Below are positions 35,992 to 43,518 of a DNA stretch of 64,000 nucleotides, one piece after another (position 1 is the stretch's first letter; each line of letters opens with the position of its first letter). A program made the position numbers and the translations under genes. This stretch comes from Sporomusa acidovorans (GTDB lineage Bacteria > Bacillota > Negativicutes > Sporomusales > Sporomusaceae), in contig NZ_FNAM01000014.1 in NCBI RefSeq assembly GCF_900101845.1, forward strand, positions 1 through 64,000. The letters are read 5' to 3'. The notes below the pieces were generated by a model. It was given only the letters and a program-made list of their open reading frames with translations. It was not told where the DNA came from and made no database searches.

Positions 35992-38493
35992 ATGATCAGC
36001 GAGGAATCTAAGACCCAAACAAATACAAAAGAAGTGTTGTTGGAGGCGTCCCACATACTGAAAACTTATGGCGCTACCAAAGCAGTTGACGAAATGTTTA
36101 TATCATTAAACAAGGGCGAAGTATTGGGGTTGGTTGGAGCCAATGGTGCGGGAAAAAGTACGATGATGCGTATTATTGCCGGCGTAACAAAACCCGATTC
36201 AGGCTCACTTAATTTTTTAGGAAAGGAATTAAATAGCGCCCAATATTCGACTGCGGTTGCACGCCAACTTGGTATTCGCGTGGTGTATCAGGAGCTTTCG
36301 CTTTGCACGAACCTTAAAGTTTATGAGAATTTTTTTATTGAACAGCATCAGATTTTTAAGGGAAGCAACTGGCGAAAACGGGCAAACGAGACGGCGCGTG
36401 AATTTTTGGAAAAAGTTTTTCCGGGAAATAACATTGATACGACAGAAACCGTATCAAACCTTTCTATCGCTCAGCGACAAATGATTGAAATTGCAAGAGC
36501 AGCCTGTGATCCGGAATTAAAGTTGCTTATTTTGGATGAGCCTACTTCTTCGTTAGGCGCTGAACAGACCGAGCAATTGATACAGTTTGTTCTGAAGGCA
36601 AGGGAGACAGGCATGGCTTTTATCTTTATTTCTCATAGGCTGCAGGAGGTTTTAAAAATATGTAACAATGTTACCGTAATGAATAATGGCCGGCTAAGCT
36701 GTACCAATCAATCCTGTGATATAAATGAGGCAATTTTGATTCAACAGATGGGCGGCGTATCACAGGCGGAGAAAAATCAAACAAGCAAAACGGAAAACAG
36801 GAATGCAACTCGTGAGCAGGCAAATCTCAAAATCGAGATAAGCAACTTAGATAATGATCAGGTTCATAACATCAGCACGAAAATGTATGCCGGTGAAGTG
36901 ATCGGGGTTACTGGTTTAGAAGGCAGCGGCCAAAAGGCGCTTTTGAATATTCTTTATCAGGCTAGCCGGCAGCCGGGAAAAAACAAGTGTATTTCCATTC
37001 ATGACACAGTGGCGTATGTTTCCGGTGACCGGTCTAAAGAAGGTGTCTTCCCATTATGGTCTATTTTGGAAAATATGAGTATAACAGCGCTGACGAAGTT
37101 TAATAAAGACAGGCTTGTTGATAAAAAACAGGAGGAGCAATGGGGAAAAACATGGTTTGAGCGCCTCAAGATCAAAGCAGCGGACATACATGTCCCCTTA
37201 GTCAGTTTGAGCGGCGGCAACCAGCAAAAAGCATTAATTGCCAGGGCATTTTTGTCTGATGCCAATATTATACTTCTCGATGATCCAAGCCGCGGGGTAG
37301 ATGTGGAAACCAAACGGCAGCTTGCCCAGCTTTATCGTGAAGCTGCGGACCAGGGAAAGTTAATCATCTGGCATAGCACAGAAGAAGAAGAATTGACAGA
37401 ATGCGATAGAGTGCTGGTAATGCATGATGGCTATTTAGTTAAAGAATTAGCTAACAATGAAATCTCTAAGGCTAATATTATTGATGCGTCGTTTATCACT
37501 GCGGATGATTATCGTAAAAATAAAGAAAAAAACAATAGCAAAGACCAGCATAAGATTGCCAATTTTTTCAGCAGGCAACGGACGGCGATGCCTTGCATAG
37601 CCTTGGCGCTTATTGTTGCGGTTATCAGCTATATTAATCCACACGCTGTTACGGCTTTTGGCATCAATCTGCTCATTGGGTCGGCGATACCTTTAATTTT
37701 GGCATCCATAAGCCAAATGTTCATTATTGCTGCCAGCGATATAGACTTGGGAATGGGGGCATTTTTGGGATTTGCAAATGTTATCAGTGCCACGATACTG
37801 GTTTCTAATCCATTCTTAGGAATGCTTATTTTGTTTTTGGGGATAGCAGGGTATGCGGTTTTAGGAGCCATCATTCATATAAGAAAAATTCCGGCTATTG
37901 TTGTAACATTGGGCTCATCCTTTATTTGGCTTGGTATTGCTTTAAGTGTTATGGAAAAGCCCGGTGGTAGTGCGCCGGCTGCATTGGTCAGCTTTTTTAA
38001 CATGGAATTTCCGCTTATACCGGAATCAATTGTACTAACATTAGTCATTGCCGTTGTCGCTTATTTGATTATTATACGTTCTAAATATGGAACGGTTCTC
38101 AGAGGCTTTGGCAATAATCCCAAAGCTATAGCCAGAAGCGGTTGGTCGACAATGAAAGCAAAAGTAGCGTTATATACGCTGGCGGGTTTCTTTGGTGTCC
38201 TGGCAGGCATTTCATTGACAGGAATAACAACGGCCGCTGACGCGAATGCCGCATCCTCTTATACGATGCTCAGTATCGCAGCTGTGATCATGGGTGGAGG
38301 TGAACTTGTCGGCGGAATTGTCGAACCGTTTGGCGTGGTGTTTGGTGCGGTAACTCTTTCGCTTATCGGTGCTTTGGTCGGCTTTGTTCATATTGGCAGT
38401 AACTATCAGCCGGCAGTTCAAGGATGTCTCATGTTTATCATTCTGGCAATCCGGGTCGCTATTAGGAGGAAGAATAATGAAAATTGCTATTAA
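35992..38493 (+). CDS. Fused ABC ATPase-permease (RbsA-RbsC type)
   Basis: 833 residues joining three modules. ATPase domain 1 (about 15-255) has Walker A GANGAGKST and signature LSIAQRQ. ATPase domain 2 (about 280-520) has a degenerate Walker A GLEGSGQKA and signature LSGGNQQKA, as usual for RbsA second domains. A RbsC-type permease with about 8-10 membrane segments follows (about 535-833), including AASDIDLGMGAFLGFANV. RbsA proteins are normally about 500 residues and the permease is separate, so this is an uncommon fusion. The following gene encodes a second, stand-alone permease and overlaps it by 17 bp, so the importer is probably a heterodimer of a fused and a free permease. SD AAAGGAGG. 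Confidence 0.9.
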   Translation: MISEESKTQTNTKEVLLEASHILKTYGATKAVDEMFISLNKGEVLGLVGANGAGKSTMMRIIAGVTKPDSGSLNFLGKELNSAQYSTAVARQLGIRVVYQELSLCTNLKVYENFFIEQHQIFKGSNWRKRANETAREFLEKVFPGNNIDTTETVSNLSIAQRQMIEIARAACDPELKLLILDEPTSSLGAEQTEQLIQFVLKARETGMAFIFISHRLQEVLKICNNVTVMNNGRLSCTNQSCDINEAILIQQMGGVSQAEKNQTSKTENRNATREQANLKIEISNLDNDQVHNISTKMYAGEVIGVTGLEGSGQKALLNILYQASRQPGKNKCISIHDTVAYVSGDRSKEGVFPLWSILENMSITALTKFNKDRLVDKKQEEQWGKTWFERLKIKAADIHVPLVSLSGGNQQKALIARAFLSDANIILLDDPSRGVDVETKRQLAQLYREAADQGKLIIWHSTEEEELTECDRVLVMHDGYLVKELANNEISKANIIDASFITADDYRKNKEKNNSKDQHKIANFFSRQRTAMPCIALALIVAVISYINPHAVTAFGINLLIGSAIPLILASISQMFIIAASDIDLGMGAFLGFANVISATILVSNPFLGMLILFLGIAGYAVLGAIIHIRKIPAIVVTLGSSFIWLGIALSVMEKPGGSAPAALVSFFNMEFPLIPESIVLTLVIAVVAYLIIIRSKYGTVLRGFGNNPKAIARSGWSTMKAKVALYTLAGFFGVLAGISLTGITTAADANAASSYTMLSIAAVIMGGGELVGGIVEPFGVVFGAVTLSLIGALVGFVHIGSNYQPAVQGCLMFIILAIRVAIRRKNNENCY

Positions 38494-39430
38494 TAATATA
38501 GGCAAAGATAAACCCTGGATTTGGGCCTGCCTTGGCAGTCTGATCTGCTGGCTTATTACAGGTCTGGTTTTGTCAAAACTGGATTTTCAGTCTCTTTTAG
38601 TCAATGCGGCCCTGGCATCGCTGCTGGCTATTGTATCTTTTGGGCAGATGTACGCTATCACCTCAGGCGATGGCGGAATTGATTTGTCAATTCCTTATGT
38701 TATTACTTTGTCGGCTTTTATGTCTTTTGGAATTATCCAAGGGGTAGAAAGTAATTTAATACTGGCTATGGCAATTATAGCGGCTGTCGGGCTGCTGATT
38801 GGTTTTTTAAATGCTATTTCCATCATAATTTTCAAGATTCCCCCTATTATTGCTACAATGGCTATTGGTTTTATCGTCAATTCGGCAGTACTGGTTTATT
38901 CATCCAGCTATTCTTCGCATAAAACCAGTGTCGTTCTGACAACCATTGCCAATGGGAGATTCTTAGGGATTCCAATTATTATAGTATTTGCGCTTGTTTT
39001 ACTCTTGATGATTGTGTTTAGCTTTGAAAAGATGTCTTATGGACGGGCACTCATTGCAGTAGGACAAAACAGGCTTGCCGCTTTTCTTGCCGGGATCAAC
39101 GTAAATAAAACGATTATGATTGCCTATATGATAAGCGGCTTGCTGGCAGCAGCAGGGGGGGCCTTAATTGGCGCCAGGATAGACGGAGCGTTCCTGGAAA
39201 TGGGACAGGCTTATATGCTGCAGTCGGTTGGGGCGGTAGTCATTGGCGGAACATTAGTTGCAGGCGGCAAAGCGTCGCCTGTCGGAGCAGCTTTTGGCGC
39301 ACTGATGCTGATGTTAATGGTAACGCTTATGGTTATAAGCGGTTTGCCAATTGGGGTTCAATATATTGTGGAAGGAATTATCTTGATTTTAGTGCTGATC
39401 ATTGATAATCCGCATGCGGATAGTGAATGA
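38477..39430 (+). CDS. Second RbsC-type ABC permease
   Basis: About 318 residues, hydrophobic throughout, with the family block ITSGDGGIDLSIPYVITLSA near residue 63 and GALIGARIDGAF plus AVVIGGTLVAGGKASPVGAAFGAL near the end. ATG 38477 is chosen because AGGAGGAAG is 6 nt upstream, inside the 3' end of the fused gene. An earlier in-frame ATG would overlap that gene by 125 bp. It most likely pairs with the permease domain of the fused protein to form the membrane channel. Confidence 0.9.
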   Translation: MKIAINNIGKDKPWIWACLGSLICWLITGLVLSKLDFQSLLVNAALASLLAIVSFGQMYAITSGDGGIDLSIPYVITLSAFMSFGIIQGVESNLILAMAIIAAVGLLIGFLNAISIIIFKIPPIIATMAIGFIVNSAVLVYSSSYSSHKTSVVLTTIANGRFLGIPIIIVFALVLLLMIVFSFEKMSYGRALIAVGQNRLAAFLAGINVNKTIMIAYMISGLLAAAGGALIGARIDGAFLEMGQAYMLQSVGAVVIGGTLVAGGKASPVGAAFGALMLMLMVTLMVISGLPIGVQYIVEGIILILVLIIDNPHADSE

Positions 39431-39676
39431 GCAAGTCTGTCCGGTTGAGGGAAAAATGCTTTACGCCTATGAACAGTGAATTAGTTTAGTGCTTCCTGAA
39501 ATGGGCTTAGGCAATAAGACAAGATTCCTAATGGTGATGTCAAAAAATTCAGAAGGTAGAAACGATGCACTAGAGGAATAGGTATAGCAAACAGAATACG
39601 GGTATGCAGAATTTTGTTGGTTGATGCTGGTATGTATGTAGAAGATGTATATTAGAAAGAGGAGGCAATCATAATA

Positions 39677-41341
39677 ATGAGAAGTCATATAACCACCAGG
39701 GGATTAGAACGGGCAACACACCGCGCGTTGTACTATTCTATGGGTTTTCTGCCGGAAGATTTGGATAAGCCGCTCATTGCTGTGGTAAATACGCAGAATG
39801 AGACGATGCCCGGACATGTTCATTTGGACAGCATTGCCAAGGCCGTCAAGGAAGGTATTATTGCCGCCGGCGGTACGCCGATTGAATTCCCGACCATTGG
39901 TCTTTGTGATGGGATTGCGCAAGGCAACTATGGCATGCACTACCCGCTGGCCAGCCGGGAATTAATTTGTGACTCGGTAGAATGTATGGTCAACGGTCAT
40001 CAATATGACGCTATGGTGCTTATCACCAACTGTGATAAAATAACTCCAGGTTTACTAATGTCGGCTGTTCGCCTCAACATTCCGGCCATTATGATTAGCG
40101 GCGGCCCGATGGCGACCGGTTGCGTTGACGGCCAGGAAATCGGTTACACCGATTTGATGGCCGCTCAGGGCGATGTGGCCAGAGGAATTATTACCCGTGA
40201 AGAATTATCAAGAAGAGAAAGAGACGCGCTGCCTGGCTGCGGTGCCTGCAACTTGCTGGGAACAGCCAATACGATGAACTTCCTTACCGAAGCGCTTGGC
40301 ATGTGCCTGCCGGGAGCAACCTGTATGGCCGGGACTGGCAGAAGACTGGCTTTGGCCAAACAAACCGGTATGAAGATTATGGAGCTTTTTAATAAATCAA
40401 TTTTACCGCGCCAGATTGTCACCAAAGAAGCTATTGAAAATACAATTACGGTAGACCTGGCTATTGGCGGATCCACGAATACCATTCTCCATTTGACCGC
40501 ATTAGCCAAAACAGCCGGTATTGATTTTGATGTGAATTGCTTTGCCGAACTAGCCCAAAAAGTTCCTCATCTTGTAAAAATAAAACCTGCCAATAATGGC
40601 CACTATCCTGCCGATGTGCATAATGCCGGCGGTATAACGGCATTGATGGGGCAATTATGTAAGAATGGCCTGTTGCACAAAGATGCAATGACAGTAACCG
40701 GTAAAACCGTTGCTGAAAATGTTAGTGAAGCTAAGGTGATCAATAACACGGTCATCAGACCCATGGACAATCCCTATTCGGCCAAAGGCGGCTTGCAGTT
40801 GCTGTACGGCAACCTGGCACCTCATGGTTCAGTCTGCAAGAGCGCGGCTGTTGTTCCGGAAATGTATCACCATAAAGGACCTGCCAGGATCTTTAATCAG
40901 GAAGAACCTGCAGTGGCGGCTATTTACGGCGGACAGATTAAACCGGGTGATGTCGTTGTCGTAAGATACGAAGGACCAAAAGGCGGCCCTGGTATGCGGG
41001 AAATGCTTACCGCTACGGCTGCCATCGTTGGCATGGGCTTATCCAAGGAAGTTGCCCTGATAACTGACGGTCGTTTCTCCGGTGCTACAGCCGGTGCTGC
41101 GGTGGGACATGTTTCGCCGGAAGCAGCCGAAGGCGGCCCGATTGCCTTAATTGAAGAGGGCGATATGATTGAAATCGATATTCCTAAAGGTACTGTTCAT
41201 CTGCATGTAAGCGATGAAGAACTGGCCCGCCGTAAAGCAGCCTGGAAACCGATGAATCCAGATCATGTTATTAAGGGCAGTTATCTTGATCGCTATTCAA
41301 AAATGGTTTCATCAGCAATGGATGGCGCCGTATTTAAATAA
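39677..41341 (+). CDS. IlvD/Edd-family acid-sugar dehydratase 1
   Basis: 554 residues. Fe-S ligand Cys are visible in ITNCDKITPG and PGCGACNLLGTANTM; the C-terminal EGPKGGPGMREML and TDGRFSGATAGAAVGHVSPEA are the family substrate and Mg blocks. The N-terminal block reads MPGHVHL, not PCNxHL, as in E. coli IlvD, so an oxygen-labile [4Fe-4S] enzyme is likely. Family members turn 2,3-dihydroxy acids into 2-keto-3-deoxy acids. There is no ilvC, ilvB or leu gene nearby, and the next two genes encode PanB homologues 27 bp downstream, so a sugar acid is more likely than dihydroxyisovalerate. SD GAGGAGG at 39660. Confidence 0.88.
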   Translation: MRSHITTRGLERATHRALYYSMGFLPEDLDKPLIAVVNTQNETMPGHVHLDSIAKAVKEGIIAAGGTPIEFPTIGLCDGIAQGNYGMHYPLASRELICDSVECMVNGHQYDAMVLITNCDKITPGLLMSAVRLNIPAIMISGGPMATGCVDGQEIGYTDLMAAQGDVARGIITREELSRRERDALPGCGACNLLGTANTMNFLTEALGMCLPGATCMAGTGRRLALAKQTGMKIMELFNKSILPRQIVTKEAIENTITVDLAIGGSTNTILHLTALAKTAGIDFDVNCFAELAQKVPHLVKIKPANNGHYPADVHNAGGITALMGQLCKNGLLHKDAMTVTGKTVAENVSEAKVINNTVIRPMDNPYSAKGGLQLLYGNLAPHGSVCKSAAVVPEMYHHKGPARIFNQEEPAVAAIYGGQIKPGDVVVVRYEGPKGGPGMREMLTATAAIVGMGLSKEVALITDGRFSGATAGAAVGHVSPEAAEGGPIALIEEGDMIEIDIPKGTVHLHVSDEELARRKAAWKPMNPDHVIKGSYLDRYSKMVSSAMDGAVFK

Positions 41342-41368
41342 TAACGATAATTATAGGGGGCTATAAAA

Positions 41369-42202
41369 ATGGCTAAAACAAAAATTACAATTCCTCAGAT
41401 TCTGGAGACCAAGCAAAACGGGAAGAAGTTTAAAATGATTACCGTATATGATTACCCGATGGCCGGTATTGTTGACCGTTCCGCCGCCGAGCTTATCTTA
41501 GTGGGCGATTCCCTGGGAATGGTTATCCAGGGCCATGACAGCACTGTGCCGGTAAATTTTGAAGATATTCTGTATCATGTAAAACTTGTCCGTCGCGGCG
41601 CACCCAATACTTTTATTGTTGGTGATATGCCGTTCTTATCCTACCAGGTTAACCGTGACGAAGCCATTCGCCATGCCGGTATCCTGTTAAAAGCCGGTGC
41701 CGATTGTGTTAAAATGGAAGGCGGCATTAAAATCGCCGAAACAGTAAAGGCAGTTGCAGACGCCGGTATACCGGTTATGGGGCACATCGGCTTAACGCCG
41801 CAAACCGCTGCCATGATGGGTGGCTTTAAAGTTCAGGGTAAAAGCGCGGAGGCTGCTGAAAAGCTTATGCAGGACGCCCAGGCCATTGATAACGCCGGTG
41901 TATTTGCCATGGTGCTTGAATGCATGCCTTCCAGCCTGTGCAAATTAATTACGGAAAAAATTCATGCTGCGACCATCAGTGTTGGCGGCGGTCCTGACTG
42001 CAACGGACACAACCTCAACGCCTATGACCTTGTTGGCATCTTTGACAAATTTGTACCCAAATTCGTTAAACAGTATGCACAAATGGGACAGCAAATGGTC
42101 GACGTGTTTGACACCTGGTGCAAAGAAATTGACGATGGCACTTTCCCCGAGGAAAAACATTGCTTCACTATGAAGGATGAGGATTTGAAACGCCTTTACT
42201 AA
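41369..42202 (+). CDS. PanB-family hydroxymethyltransferase/aldolase, divergent copy 1
   Basis: 277 residues of the ketopantoate hydroxymethyltransferase fold (PEP mutase-like TIM barrel). Catalytic positions are kept: VGDSLGM, VGDMPFLSY, CVKMEGG, MGHIGLTPQ and the Glu in VLECMPSS. The region that reads IGIGAGxxxxGQxLV in PanB is here SVGGGPDCNGHNLNAYD, so the active-site rim differs from copies 2 and 3. PanB normally adds a hydroxymethyl group from methylene-THF to ketoisovalerate. Position directly after a dehydratase and before a second PanB copy suggests reverse cleavage of a 2-keto-3-deoxy acid, possibly as a mixed complex with copy 2 (inference). Confidence 0.85.
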   Translation: MAKTKITIPQILETKQNGKKFKMITVYDYPMAGIVDRSAAELILVGDSLGMVIQGHDSTVPVNFEDILYHVKLVRRGAPNTFIVGDMPFLSYQVNRDEAIRHAGILLKAGADCVKMEGGIKIAETVKAVADAGIPVMGHIGLTPQTAAMMGGFKVQGKSAEAAEKLMQDAQAIDNAGVFAMVLECMPSSLCKLITEKIHAATISVGGGPDCNGHNLNAYDLVGIFDKFVPKFVKQYAQMGQQMVDVFDTWCKEIDDGTFPEEKHCFTMKDEDLKRLY

Positions 42203-42234
42203 GTTCTTAGCATATATGAGGAGATGGATGGATA

Positions 42235-43086
42235 ATGGCCAAAAAAACAATTAATGATTTCAAACAAATGGTGGAAAAAGGCGAGAAAATTGTATGGTTA
42301 ACTGCCTACGACTATCTCACTGCCAAAATGCAAGAAAAAGCCGGGGTGGATATGATCCTGGTTGGCGATTCTCTTGGCATGGTAAGCCTGGGCTATGATA
42401 CTACTTTCCCGGTAACCATGGATGATATGGTCCGCCATTGCCAGGCTGTCCGCCGTGGCGCGCCTAATACCTTTATTGTCGGCGATATGCCGTATATGTC
42501 CTATCAGAAGTCTGATGAAGAAGCTATAGCCAATGCCGGCCGTTTGGTAAAAGAAGCCGGTGTTGACAGTATTAAACTTGAGGGCGGCGGTGAGCTGATC
42601 GCCCGCCGGGTTAAAGCCATTCAACAAGCCGGTATCTTAGTATTCGGTCATATCGGTTTAACGCCGCAGTTCATGGGCCAAATCGGCGGTTACCGGGCGC
42701 AGGGCCGCAGCGCTGCGGCAGCGATGAAGCTTGTTGAGGAGGCAAAAGCTATTGAAGAAGCCGGCGCTTTCGCTATCCTGGTAGAAGGCGTACCCGCTGC
42801 TGTCGGTAAGGCTATTACCGAAAAAGCAGGTATTCCCATTTTAGGTATCGGGGCCGGTTCTTATACGCACGGACAACTGCTGATTTATGCGGATATGGTT
42901 GGCATGTACGATAACTTTACGCCGAAATTCGTCAAGAAATATGCAAGTGTCGGCGAAGTCCTGACAAAGGCTTTTAAAGATTATACGGAAGAAGTCAGAA
43001 AGGGTCAATTCCCTGACGATAATGAGCATACCTACAAGATGAGCGAAGCAGAAGTAAAAGAGTTTCTTGCTTTGTTGGGTAAATGA
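42235..43086 (+). CDS. panB: PanB-family hydroxymethyltransferase/aldolase, copy 2
   Basis: 283 residues with every PanB active-site residue: Asp45 and Ser46 (VGDSLGM), Asp84 (VGDMPY), Lys114 and Glu116 (IKLEGG), His138 (GHIGLTPQ) and Glu183 (LVEGVP). These correspond to Asp45, Asp84, Lys112, Glu114, His136 and Glu181 of E. coli. It is roughly 90% identical by eye to copy 3 at 60468-61319 and clearly less similar to copy 1, 33 bp upstream. No panC or panD is near. The SD is GAGGAGATGG before ATG 42235. Besides pantothenate synthesis, the context supports transfer of the terminal CH2OH of a 4-hydroxy-2-keto acid to THF (hypothesis). Confidence 0.87.
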   Translation: MAKKTINDFKQMVEKGEKIVWLTAYDYLTAKMQEKAGVDMILVGDSLGMVSLGYDTTFPVTMDDMVRHCQAVRRGAPNTFIVGDMPYMSYQKSDEEAIANAGRLVKEAGVDSIKLEGGGELIARRVKAIQQAGILVFGHIGLTPQFMGQIGGYRAQGRSAAAAMKLVEEAKAIEEAGAFAILVEGVPAAVGKAITEKAGIPILGIGAGSYTHGQLLIYADMVGMYDNFTPKFVKKYASVGEVLTKAFKDYTEEVRKGQFPDDNEHTYKMSEAEVKEFLALLGK

Positions 43087-43092
43087 GACTTG

Positions 43093-43208
43093 ATTCAGAT
43101 GGGGGGTTAACCCCATCTGAATCTTAGTCGAATTATCCAGGGACTTAGCCGTTCTTTACTCCCGTCTGCAGAGGACGGGAGTATTAGAACGGGTTAGTCA
43201 TCGGATAA
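43093..43208 (+). repeat. Palindromic repeat family B, copy 1
   Basis: Hairpin 1 at 43093-43122 pairs ATTCAGATGGGG with CCCCATCTGAAT around GGTTAA. A long second hairpin runs from TTATCC (43133) to GGATAA (43208): GACTTAGCCGTTCT pairs with AGAACGGGTTAGTC (mismatched), inner ACTCCCGTC with GGACGGGAGT. It lies 7 bp after the panB-family stop codon. Confidence 0.8.
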
Positions 43209-43221
43209 ATAAGCAAGGGCT

Positions 43222-43258
43222 AAAAAAAGGCTGCGGGGAACTTCCTCCAGCCTTTTTT
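43222..43258 (+). terminator. Terminator after the dehydratase-PanB-PanB operon
   Basis: AAAAAGGCTG pairs with CAGCCTTTTT across a 13-nt loop, followed by TGC. It lies between repeat B copy 1 and repeat A copy 2 in a 432-bp gap. Confidence 0.8.
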
Positions 43259-43275
43259 GCACATTGCATAGGAAA

Positions 43276-43374
43276 TCCAATAAAGATTTCTTTCTGGCAG
43301 GGCGTTAGTAACGCTCCACCGCTGGCGCTTGACTTCCGCTTTTACTAACACCCTGCCTATAAATCTTTATTGGA
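43276..43374. repeat. Palindromic repeat family A, copy 2 (short variant)
   Basis: The outer arms TCCAATAAAGATTT and AAATCTTTATTGGA pair perfectly. The inner stem GGCAGGGCGTTAGT pairs with ACTAACACCCTGCC with one G-U. These stems differ from copies 1 and 4, yet the central loop (AACGCTCCACCGCTGGCG, then CTTGACTTCCGCTTTT) differs at only two positions. The remaining sequence up to 43518 shows no other feature. Confidence 0.85.
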
Positions 43375-43518
43375 CATGATACAGTTAAAATTAATTACTA
43401 TTTTCACGATACAGGTAAACCCTATATTCTGGAGGTTTTTGCGAGATGCAAAGAGAAGTACTCTTTTTTTGGGGAATTACTTTATACGAACAATGACCAA
43501 ATAAAGGGGGAAAAAATT

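Noticed and set aside
39677-43086. Branched-chain amino-acid/pantothenate operon (ilvD-panB)
   Set aside because: No ilvB, ilvC, ilvE, leu, panC or panD gene is present, the PanB genes are triplicated, and the neighbours are tetronate enzymes. Kept as the main alternative to be tested, not as the call.
43276-43374. Repeat A copy 2 as an integron attC site
   Set aside because: It is palindromic with AAC/GTT motifs, but there is no integrase, no cassette array and no proper core-site pair; the stems vary between copies unlike attC ends.
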